Shown here in pieces: positions 1 through 5,395 of a stretch of DNA of 7,876 nucleotides. Source of the stretch: JBGTLW01 sp041743835 (GTDB lineage: Bacteria > Planctomycetota > Phycisphaerae > Phycisphaerales > Phycisphaeraceae); contig JBGTLW010000362.1 of the NCBI GenBank assembly GCA_041743835.1, forward strand, positions 1 to 7,876, given 5' to 3'. The notes beneath the pieces are model-generated. The model was not told the origin of the DNA. It worked only from the letters and a program-made list of their open reading frames with translations, and made no database searches. Numbering within the stretch: the stretch's first letter is position 1; each line of letters opens with the position of its first letter. The position numbers were made by a program, and so were the translations under genes.

Positions 1-800
1 CCGTCTCAGCCGCGCTCGCCCTGCTCACGCTCTGCGAGTTGCCGGTCGGCGGGGAGCGCAGCGCCCTGCGCGACGAGCTGGGCCAGAGCCTGGTCCGCAG
101 GCAGCAGGACGATGGCCTGTTCTTTCAGAACCGCAAGGATGTGCCCACACCCGTCAATGCCGCGAGCAACATGCTCATCTCCGCTGCGCTCGCCGCGCTC
201 CACCGCCAGAACCGCGAGCCCGTCCTGCTTGAAGCCGCGCTCAAGGCTGTCAAAGCCAACTGGCCGGCCCTGGCGCAGAACCCGGATGTCGCGGCCCTGC
301 CCTGGCTGGCGCTGACGCACGACCGCCTGCTCCTAACCGAACCCGACCCCGCCATCCTCGCGCAGGCCAAGACCCTGGGCGAATTCATCGACAAGCTCAA
401 CGACCAGCAGATCCTGGGCCGACCGATCCTTGGCCCAAACGATGTCACCGGCGGGTTCGAGCTCACGCGCGGGCCACACGGCAGCCCGCCCTCTCCAGAC
501 TGGCGCTCCGGGCAGGTGCTCCTGCTGCTCGCGCTGGCTACCCGGCAGGAGGCGATCCGGGGCGAACGCAACGTCGGCGGGTGGGTCCTCACCGCGGAGC
601 AGGCCGGGCGGTTCCTCGGCCGACTCATGCTCGACTCCACCAACGCGTACTATGCCGCGAGCCCCGACGACGCGCTGGGCGGCGTCCGCCTCAGCTTCTG
701 GGACAACACGCTGGACATCAGCCCCAACGCCATCGCGCTCCTTGCCCTGGTCGAACTTCAGGCCACCACGCACCACCTCGGCCAAGCCGCTGCTCAATAA
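1..800 (+). CDS. C-terminal part of a probable alpha/alpha-toroid (cyclase-like) protein, 5'-truncated
   Basis: The frame is already open at the left edge (first full codon at base 3) and ends at a TAA at 798-800, leaving about 265 residues; the true start lies outside the window. The residues look mainly helical, with repeating pairs of Ala/Leu-rich helices separated by short loops that carry DGLFFQNRKD, LPWLALTHDR, DWRSGQVLLLLA and LGGVRLSFWDNTLDISPNA. A Gly-Gly-x-Arg loop followed by an aromatic and Asp-rich stretch and then a long helix is the pattern seen in (alpha/alpha)6-barrel proteins of the prenyltransferase/squalene-cyclase or glycosidase-like type. That fold call is inference from pattern; I cannot identify catalytic residues or a substrate, and a non-enzymatic toroid is possible. 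The gene faces ruvA across a 0.5 kb spacer and shows no link to the pilin locus. Coding is well supported; function is not. Confidence 0.75.
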   Translation, partial: VSAALALLTLCELPVGGERSALRDELGQSLVRRQQDDGLFFQNRKDVPTPVNAASNMLISAALAALHRQNREPVLLEAALKAVKANWPALAQNPDVAALPWLALTHDRLLLTEPDPAILAQAKTLGEFIDKLNDQQILGRPILGPNDVTGGFELTRGPHGSPPSPDWRSGQVLLLLALATRQEAIRGERNVGGWVLTAEQAGRFLGRLMLDSTNAYYAASPDDALGGVRLSFWDNTLDISPNAIALLALVELQATTHHLGQAAAQ

Positions 801-1260
801 CTGCGCATTCCACCCGTGGCCATCAAACCCACGCGCGCCAACGCAGCAGGGATCACGCATCCAACCGCCGCAAACCGCTATGCCATCGTTGCATCGCCAT
901 TGGCACACCGGTTGCAATACCACCCTGCATCAAGCCAACAAGCCGTCGGCCGCCGAAGCGAACCGACGACGGGGAGAAAGAGGCCGTGAGACGCGGGGCG
1001 TGTGAGATGGTCGATCAGGGGATTTTCGGGATTTCCGGGGGGGCCGGGGCCAACGCCGGGGGTGAAAGGGGTAACGGTTCGGACGCCATCACTGGCGGGG
1101 AGAAACATGGGGACGGCCGGGCAAGAACCTGGGACTACGCAGCCCCGGCCAAGCGAAACGCTCGGAGGGCAGAGAGACGGGGGGCAGAGCGTTGGGGATT
1201 CCGGGGGACAACCCGGGGGGAGTTCCGGGGGGGGAGTTCCGGCGGGGAGAACCTAAGGGG
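801..1260. other. Non-coding G-rich spacer, possible 3' UTR or small RNA
   Basis: I see no convincing gene here. Bases 801-960 look ordinary, and from about 965 to 1260 the + strand becomes very rich in G. It holds three copies of a G-A/G-CGGGGAGAA string (968-978, 1094-1104, 1241-1251) and several TTCCGGGGG elements. Possible RNA pairings on the + strand are GGCCGGGGC (1042-1050) with GCCCCGGCC (1142-1150), GGCCGGG (1115-1121) with CCCGGCC (1144-1150), and AACGCTC with GAGCGTT around 1157-1192. The stretch runs directly into a strong + strand terminator, so it is probably transcribed, either as a long 3' UTR of the upstream gene or as a separate RNA. It lacks the conserved motifs I would expect of RNase P RNA, tmRNA or SRP RNA. 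Confidence 0.45.
1033..1247 (+). repeat. Cluster of TTCCGGGGG elements with G-quadruplex potential
   Basis: TTCC followed by a G run occurs at 1033-1043 (7 G), 1199-1207 (5 G), 1223-1234 (8 G) and, with one C interruption, 1237-1247. From 1203 to 1247 the + strand has successive runs of five, six, eight and four G separated by six- or seven-base loops, which fits the usual G-quadruplex pattern. The same element appears inside ruvA and after the small secreted-protein gene, so it is a local repeat family and not random composition. Function is unknown; whether a quadruplex forms in DNA or RNA is inference. Confidence 0.6.
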
Positions 1261-1302
1261 ATAAGAGGCCGGTGCGGCTCGCATCGGCCTCTTATTATTT
1301 TT
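1261..1302 (+). terminator. Strong intrinsic terminator for the + strand transcript
   Basis: A 15-base arm at 1261-1275 pairs with 1281-1295 across a five-base loop, with a single G-T wobble, and a TTATTTTT-type run follows on the + strand (1296-1302). On the - strand the base after the stem is TTAT then C-rich, so termination of ruvA from the other side is possible but weaker. It lies only 10 bases past the ruvA stop and may serve both converging transcripts. Confidence 0.85.
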
Positions 1303-1311
1303 CCAGTCCCA

Positions 1312-1998
1312 TCAACCGCCCGCCTTCATGCGATACACCGCGCTCACCACGCCCTGCGCATCGCTTGGCCGATCGGCTGACGACAACACGCGGTCGATCC
1401 ACTGCACCGCATCCAACCGAGCCTCACCCAACTGCAATAACACCTCCAACGCCTCCCTGGCCACCCCCCCCCCGGAACTGCCCCCGCTCCCGGAAACGTC
1501 CCCAGTTGTGCTACCACCAGTCAGCCCCGCATCATCACCCGATGCGTCGGCAGGGTATGCACCCGCGCTCACAAACGCATCGACTTTATCCTTGAGCGTC
1601 ACGACAATGGTCTCAGCGGTGCGCCTGCCCACCTCGGGCAGGGTCTGGAGCAGCTTGATGTCCTGATCCGCGATGGCCGCTGCGATCTGGGCGGGGGGCA
1701 GCGCGAGCGCCCGCAAGGCCTTGCGGTGACCGATGCCCTTGACCGTGACGAAAAGCTCGAAGAACGCCCGGTCGGCCGGGGCCAGGAACCCCGCCATGCG
1801 CGGGAACATCGTCGCCCCCTGAGCCGTGGACTCAAAGAACGTCAGCGTGTGCAGCGCCACCGCCTGCCCCTCGCGATCCATCAGCCGATATGCGGCAAAG
1901 GCGGGCAACAACACCTCAAACGTCAACCCCATCGACAAGGCAACCTGTGCCCGGCCGTTGTGGATCAACACCAGTTGTCCTTCAATCTTGCTGATCAT
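1312..1998 (-). CDS. ruvA: Holliday junction branch migration protein RuvA
   Basis: RuvA binds four-way DNA junctions as a tetramer and loads the RuvB motor during recombinational repair. The 228-residue product has the family layout: an N-terminal OB-fold beginning MISKIEGQLV, a second domain with two helix-hairpin-helix motifs (VKGIGHRKALRAL near 87-99 and LPEVGRRTAETIV near 120-132, followed by LKDKVD), and a C-terminal RuvB-binding domain III (about 178-225, with ALEVLLQLGEA). The ATG at 1998 aligns with the usual MI..IEG start; a longer in-frame start would run through a terminator hairpin. The linker between domains II and III (about 145-177) is rich in Gly, Ser, Thr and Asp and ends in SGSGGSSGGGVA, encoded partly by a run of ten G (1473-1464 on the coding strand). 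A one-base slip there would remove domain III. No ruvB or ruvC is adjacent. It appears to be transcribed alone, between terminators. Confidence 0.93.
   Translation of the reverse strand: MISKIEGQLVLIHNGRAQVALSMGLTFEVLLPAFAAYRLMDREGQAVALHTLTFFESTAQGATMFPRMAGFLAPADRAFFELFVTVKGIGHRKALRALALPPAQIAAAIADQDIKLLQTLPEVGRRTAETIVVTLKDKVDAFVSAGAYPADASGDDAGLTGGSTTGDVSGSGGSSGGGVAREALEVLLQLGEARLDAVQWIDRVLSSADRPSDAQGVVSAVYRMKAGG
1464..1496 (-). repeat. TTCCGGG elements and G10 homopolymer inside ruvA
   Basis: On the ruvA coding strand, TTTCCGGGAG (1496-1487) is followed by AGTTCCGG and a run of ten G (1473-1464). The sequence matches the AGTTCCGGGGGGGG units in the spacer at 1221-1234 and encodes the Gly/Ser linker before domain III. 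Ten identical bases in a coding region is a well-known type of replication-slippage hotspot. Confidence 0.7.
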
Positions 1999-2004
1999 CG
2001 CCGG

Positions 2005-2033
2005 ATCATACCCTTGACACGCGCAAAACAACG
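2005..2033 (-). promoter_or_regulatory. Possible ruvA promoter giving a leaderless or nearly leaderless mRNA
   Basis: On the - strand TATGAT (2010-2005) is a good -10 hexamer and ends only six bases before the ruvA ATG. The -35 side is weak, with TTGTTT (2031-2026) at a 15-base spacing, and it overlaps the upstream terminator stem. If this box is used, transcription would start at or very near the A of the ATG. The only Shine-Dalgarno-like bases, AAGGG at 2015-2011, sit about 12 bases from the start and would not be in such a transcript. This is inference from motif positions. Confidence 0.35.
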
Positions 2034-2054
2034 GCCCGCATGGCGGGCCGTTGT
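2024..2054 (-). terminator. Intrinsic terminator between the small secreted-protein gene and ruvA
   Basis: A perfect 12-base inverted repeat (2054-2043 with 2039-2028) closes a three-base loop and is followed on the - strand by TTTT (2027-2024). It would end transcripts coming from the gene at 2497-2117 and separate them from ruvA. Confidence 0.8.
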
Positions 2055-2095
2055 AAGTGCTAAACATTTTCGAGGCTAATTTCCCCAGGGGGAAC

Positions 2096-2116
2096 TTCCG
2101 GGGGGGCGGGGGGGGG
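2096..2116 (+). repeat. TTCCGGGGGGG element with adjoining G9 run
   Basis: TTCC plus seven G (2096-2106) is followed by a single C and nine G (2108-2116), which touch the stop codon of the secreted-protein gene at 2119-2117. An inverted repeat TTCCCC/GGGGAA lies just to the left (2081-2094). It belongs to the same element family as 1033-1247 and 1464-1496. In the - strand mRNA this is a C-rich stretch between the stop codon and the terminator. Confidence 0.6.
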
Positions 2117-2497
2117 TTAGTTGAGGGCTAGTTGGGGGTTGCTGCGGACCTCGGTGCCATCGGAGAGGACTTCCAGCAGCATGACGATATCGACGTTGTC
2201 GCCCTTCTGGGGCAGCGTGTCCTCATCACCATACAGATCGCTGACCAGCACATCGCCCTTGGCGACCAGGACTTGGGCAGCCTGGTCCGCGACCTCGATC
2301 ACCTTGCCGGAGGCAAAGACCGTGTACAGGCCGGGCTCGGGATAGGTGATGAACGGGCTGCCGGGCGCGATCTGCTCGCTGGTGATGTGGACGACCATGA
2401 CCTTGGTGGCCTTGGCTTCGGTGGTACGGACGCCAGCGACCAGCAGCGCAGCACTGGCCAAAACAACGAACGCGAGCAGGGACATCTTCAGCTTCAT
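2117..2497 (-). CDS. Small secreted protein of unknown function
   Basis: I do not recognise this 126-residue protein. The start at 2497 is set by GGAGG (2509-2505) seven bases upstream and by the signal peptide it gives: MKLKMS, a hydrophobic core (about 7-23), then AKA before residue 31, which fits signal peptidase I cleavage. No lipobox cysteine is present, so it should be released to the periplasm or outside. The mature part of about 96 residues seems rich in beta strands (KVMVVHITSEQI, GLYTVFASGKVIEVA, VDIVMLLEVLSDG) with acidic loops such as SDLYGDEDTLPQKGDN. It has no cysteines. It follows the pilin genes by 168 bases on the same strand and is closed by its own terminator, so it may be an independent unit. 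A weak promoter candidate is TTGCGG (2611-2606) and TACATT (2589-2584) with a 16-base spacer. A link to the filament system is guilt by position only. Confidence 0.75.
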   Translation of the reverse strand: MKLKMSLLAFVVLASAALLVAGVRTTEAKATKVMVVHITSEQIAPGSPFITYPEPGLYTVFASGKVIEVADQAAQVLVAKGDVLVSDLYGDEDTLPQKGDNVDIVMLLEVLSDGTEVRSNPQLALN

Positions 2498-2659
2498 CGG
2501 GTAGCCTCCGAGGGCAGGCCCGCAGTGGGAACCTGCCCTTGACATGAGAAGTGTGGCCTACAGCAGGCCGCATCGATCGGCCCAATGTAGCCAGCCTTGT
2601 TGATCCCGCAAGTGAAATGTCACAAAACCTAGGGATAACCCGGCATCGCAAGGTTTATC

Positions 2660-2677
2660 GGCGGTTAGTCAACCGCC
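2660..2677 (-). other. Stem-loop spanning the stop codon of the last pilin gene
   Basis: GGCGGTT pairs with AACCGCC around the loop that contains part of the PilX-like stop codon (2667-2665). There is no T run after it on the - strand (GATAAACC), so it is not a standard intrinsic terminator. It could protect the 3' end or mark a weak or Rho-dependent end of the operon. Confidence 0.4.
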
Positions 2678-3162
2678 GCACGCCAGCTGCCCGCGATCGG
2701 CTCACCCTCACCATCCACCGTGACCTCAAGCATCACCCGCGCGTGATCGAACCGCCCGATGCCCCGCAGCACCACGGGTTGCGTGTCGTTATCGGTCAGG
2801 TTGCCATCCTCGGGGTCGCTGGCGGTCACGGTGAGCGTGCCCCTGCCAAACGGCTGGTTGTTAAGCACGCTCTGGTCGGCAAAGTCCTGCCGCCAGGAGT
2901 TGGGGTTGTTGGCGATGTGCAACAGCGCCAGGTCGATCGCGGACTGCGCAAGCAGGCGGGCCTGCACCGCGTCGCTGGTGACCGCGGCGGTCTGGGCCGC
3001 GAGCCGATTGGCGGTCAACCCCGCGACGCCGATGATGACCACCAGCATCGTCGTCGCGAGGATGGCCACGTAAGCCGAGCCGCGCTCCCGTGGCGAGTCG
3101 AAGCGCGGATGCCTGCGCGATGCCGTGGTCGGCCCAAGATGCGACACGTCACGCGCGATCAT
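2665..3162 (-). CDS. PilX/GspK-like minor pilin-locus protein
   Basis: The 165-residue product starts with a basic, polar stretch of about 27 residues, then RGSAYVAILATTMLVVIIGVAGL (split as RGSAYVAIL and a hydrophobic helix to about 49). This is the pattern of PilX- or GspK-type proteins, which differ from the GFTLIE consensus. The helix continues as an amphipathic segment, TSDAVQARLLAQSAIDLALLHI (about 62-83), typical of the PilX family, followed by a small beta-rich domain (about 107-165) with TLTVTASDPEDGNLTDND. It is shorter than most GspK proteins, so PilX-like is the better label. The ATG overlaps the stop of the gene before it (ATGA) and has GGAGG seven bases upstream (3174-3170). It is the last gene of the minor pseudopilin cluster and would sit at or near the filament tip. 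Family membership is inferred from the N-terminus and context. Confidence 0.75.
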   Translation of the reverse strand: MIARDVSHLGPTTASRRHPRFDSPRERGSAYVAILATTMLVVIIGVAGLTANRLAAQTAAVTSDAVQARLLAQSAIDLALLHIANNPNSWRQDFADQSVLNNQPFGRGTLTVTASDPEDGNLTDNDTQPVVLRGIGRFDHARVMLEVTVDGEGEPIAGSWRAAVD

Positions 3163-3695
3163 CCGCCCACCTCCCCGCGTGACCAGGCCTTGGTCTTCAC
3201 CGCGCGCAGCTCCGCCGCGAGGTAGCTCCCGTGGTACACACGCACGATGATGCGCTTGACGCCGGGGTCGCCCAGCAGCACCAGCGGGTTGCCATCGAGG
3301 TTGCTGGCGGTGGCGTACTTCACCTCCACCGTGCGGCGCCAGCCGGTGTAATCGGTCAGCGACACATTGCTACGATCCTTCGGCGGGGAGTTGGACCAGC
3401 CGTCGTAGTCGTCCACATCGTCGTAGGTGCTCCGCTGGCCGGGGACATCGTTGATCTCGGTGAGCAGGAGGGTGTAGCCCTCGGGTTCTTCGTATTCCTG
3501 TGCGAGTATCTCAGCCATGAGGTCCTGCGCCAGCATCGTGCCGATGGCCTGCCGCTGGGTGATGGTTTGCGCGCGTGCCGAGGCCCCGACGGTGCGCATG
3601 GCCGCGACCAGCGCGATCCCGATCAGCCCGATGCAGATGACCGCCTCGATCATCGAGAAGCCGGGGCGTCGGCTGGTGCGCGGGCGTCGCGGCAT
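3159..3695 (-). CDS. PilV/GspI-like minor pseudopilin
   Basis: The 178-residue prepilin has a basic leader MPRRPRTSRRPG, predicted peptidase cleavage G12/F13, the FSMIE motif with Glu at mature position 5, and a hydrophobic helix (about 13-36). The globular part holds YDDVDDYDGWSNSPP (about 91-105), a signature I associate with planctomycete GspI/PilV-like proteins, then WRRTVEV and VKRIIVRVYHG strands. The start at 3695 shares its A with the stop of the preceding gene (TGATG) and has GGAGG (3707-3703) seven bases upstream; a longer in-frame start would overlap the PilW-like gene deeply and add a residue stretch with no sense. It probably joins the other minor subunits in the complex that starts filament assembly in the inner membrane. 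Confidence 0.85.
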   Translation of the reverse strand: MPRRPRTSRRPGFSMIEAVICIGLIGIALVAAMRTVGASARAQTITQRQAIGTMLAQDLMAEILAQEYEEPEGYTLLLTEINDVPGQRSTYDDVDDYDGWSNSPPKDRSNVSLTDYTGWRRTVEVKYATASNLDGNPLVLLGDPGVKRIIVRVYHGSYLAAELRAVKTKAWSRGEVGG

Positions 3696-4807
3696 CACGG
3701 GGCCTCCGGCATGTTGAGGAGGCTGACCGACGTGCGGACGCTGGTGCGTGCGCTGCCGCCGGTGTCGAGCGTCAGCGTCACGCGGTCCACCACATCGACC
3801 TGCCGGGGCGGGCTGTTGGGGTCTTCGACCAATGGCCGACCCCAGACGTAGGTGTATAGCGCAGAGTTGTTGGTCGCCCATGGGTTGGCGCCTGTCGCGC
3901 GGTACTGACCGAAGGCAGACAGCGAGCCGATGCTGGCTTCCGCAGCCACGCTGTTGGACACAAACTCAAGCGTGATGAAAAACTTGGTCCCCGCAGCCAC
4001 GGGCTCAGCGACATTGAAGTTGACGAAATACCAGGCGTTGCTCGTCACGGCCGACTCATTGATCTGCACCGATGCGAGCTCGGTCGTGCTGGGCTTGCCA
4101 TGTTCATCCGCTGTGCGGAGGACCGCGCGGAGGATGCCGGTCTTGGGGTTGGTGGTGAAGAGGTGGAACGCTGCGCGCGTCGGCCGCCAATGCGACGCGC
4201 CGCCGACGCTGGGCACAAAGCCCTCCGCCACCCGCACGCCGGTGCCGATCGACACCTTCCCGCCCAGACCCGCGCTGAAGAGGTCCTGACTGAACGCGAC
4301 CACTTCGCTGGCCTCGATAGGCGGCGCGTCGGACGGCACGGTCACCTCGCGCGTGGTGAAGCCGATGACAAACCGGTCCACAGCGGGAATCACGATCTGG
4401 TCCGGGCCATCGTTGTACGTGCGGATCAGCGGGTCGCCCGGCTTCCCGCTCCAGCGATAGGCGATCTCTTCATCCACACCATCCCCATCGCGGTCTGGCA
4501 CGGTGAACTCGAGCTCATCAACATCCAGGTCGTCGATCTCGATCGCGGTCTCCAGCTCCGCGGCAATCTGCTCAAGGATTCGCGACGCCGCGATGATGTG
4601 CGTGGCCGGCGCGTTGGGGGATGGGACCGCCTTGCTCGCGAGGACCACCGTGGAACCCACCGCCATCATCAGCACCGCAAGCACAGCCATGGACGCGACC
4701 AGCTCGATGAGCGTAAACCCGCGTGAGCCGCGCAGCGCCTGCCCGCTCGCCGTGTCGCGCACTGCGAAAAGCCTGCCGCGTGGGTCCCATGCGTCCTTCG
4801 GTGTCAT
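3695..4807 (-). CDS. PilW/GspJ-like minor pseudopilin with a large inserted beta-sandwich-like domain
   Basis: The 370-residue product starts by an ATGA overlap with the GspH-like gene and has only a weak Shine-Dalgarno sequence, so it probably depends on translational coupling. The leader is long (30 residues) and ends in G30/F31 with FTLIE, followed by a hydrophobic helix to about 55. The first globular part has DRDGDGVDEE (105-114), an acidic calcium-loop-like string, then IAYRWSGKPGDPLIRTY (115-131) and IVIPAVDRFVIGF, as in PilW/GspJ proteins. The last strand VDRVTLTLDTG to VSLLNMPE (340-368) matches the usual end of this group. Between them, about 175-325, is an extra region (FHLFTTNPKTGILRAVLRT, GKPSTTELASVQIN, WYFVNFNVAEPVAAGTKFFI) that looks like a jelly-roll beta-sandwich of the type found in secreted, surface-anchored proteins. 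GspJ proteins are often near 200 residues, so this one is clearly enlarged. The extra domain may face outward at the filament tip. The pilin part is secure; the domain assignment is inference. Confidence 0.85.
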   Translation of the reverse strand: MTPKDAWDPRGRLFAVRDTASGQALRGSRGFTLIELVASMAVLAVLMMAVGSTVVLASKAVPSPNAPATHIIAASRILEQIAAELETAIEIDDLDVDELEFTVPDRDGDGVDEEIAYRWSGKPGDPLIRTYNDGPDQIVIPAVDRFVIGFTTREVTVPSDAPPIEASEVVAFSQDLFSAGLGGKVSIGTGVRVAEGFVPSVGGASHWRPTRAAFHLFTTNPKTGILRAVLRTADEHGKPSTTELASVQINESAVTSNAWYFVNFNVAEPVAAGTKFFITLEFVSNSVAAEASIGSLSAFGQYRATGANPWATNNSALYTYVWGRPLVEDPNSPPRQVDVVDRVTLTLDTGGSARTSVRTSVSLLNMPEAP

Positions 4808-5292
4808 GGCAACGTGCTCGGGGTCTTGGAGATCGACACCACGCCGGTGTCCGCAGCGACACTGACCGTCGAGTACCACCGGCCAGCACGGACGGTGACC
4901 GTGCCCGGCCGCAACGGCTTGCCGAACCCATCAAACTGCAGCGTGGAACCGTTGCCAAATACCGCAGACTCGATGGTCGCCTCGTGGTCCCGGCCGAGGG
5001 TGAAGCTGGAAAGCGTCGTGTTGCTCTGGTCTTTGATGATGCACGTATTGGAAGACGCGGCCACGAGCACGGTCACCGGCATGCTGTTGGCCCGCGCGTG
5101 CGCGCGGGCGCGCTCGAGTTCCCCGGCAAGCCGGCGTGCGGTGAGCTGGGACTGGTAGCGGAGCTTGGCCTCGGCGAAGCGGGGCATCGCGATGGCGGTG
5201 ACCGTGCCGAGGATCGTGATGACAATCAACAGCTCGACGAGGCTAAACGCCCGGCGGGTACAGCGTCGCGATGCGCGTGGATCATGTCGCAT
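4804..5292 (-). CDS. GspH/FimT-like minor pseudopilin
   Basis: The 162-residue prepilin has a leader MRHDPRASRRCTRRA, then FSLVELLIVITILG with Glu at mature position 5 and a hydrophobic helix (about 16-35). The body follows the GspH pattern: LTARRLAGELERARAHARAN (about 55-69), a central beta domain, LQFDGFGKPL (about 123-132), and a final VSVAADTGVVSI strand pair. Position -1 of the predicted cleavage site is Ala15, not the usual Gly. The start at 5292 has AAGGA (5304-5300) seven bases upstream. It is the first gene after the terminator that follows the major subunit and begins the tightly overlapping minor subunit cluster. Confidence 0.87.
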   Translation of the reverse strand: MRHDPRASRRCTRRAFSLVELLIVITILGTVTAIAMPRFAEAKLRYQSQLTARRLAGELERARAHARANSMPVTVLVAASSNTCIIKDQSNTTLSSFTLGRDHEATIESAVFGNGSTLQFDGFGKPLRPGTVTVRAGRWYSTVSVAADTGVVSISKTPSTLP

Positions 5293-5308
5293 GGCGTGGT
5301 CCTTAACG

Positions 5309-5341
5309 AAAAGGCCGCCCGCCCTGTTCGAGCGGACGGCC
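5309..5341 (-). terminator. Intrinsic terminator after the major pseudopilin gene
   Basis: GGCCGTCCGC (5341-5332) pairs with GCGGGCGGCC (5322-5313) with one wobble, around a nine-base loop, and TTTT (5312-5309) follows on the - strand. It lies between the major subunit gene and the GspH-like gene. Partial read-through would give abundant major subunit and scarce minor subunits. Confidence 0.8.
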
Positions 5342-5395
5342 CTGCTTGTCTCACTGGCCTTGCATGGCAGCCTGGTTCAGGTCGCCAGCGTGCCT

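Noticed and set aside
125..923. Long open frames on the - strand opposite the truncated gene at the left edge.
   Set aside because: They are products of high GC content. Their translations are rich in Arg, Ala and Gly with no domain pattern, while the + strand frame gives a plausible helical protein.
1002..1256. Open frame of 84 codons on the + strand in the G-rich spacer, beginning at a GTG.
   Set aside because: The product is low-complexity Gly/Pro/Ser text produced by the G runs, there is no ribosome binding site, and the frame ends with the repeat region. I treat it as non-coding.
2014..2019. A TTGACA hexamer on the + strand.
   Set aside because: No -10 box at suitable spacing and no + strand gene downstream; the bases lie in the promoter-terminator region of ruvA on the other strand.
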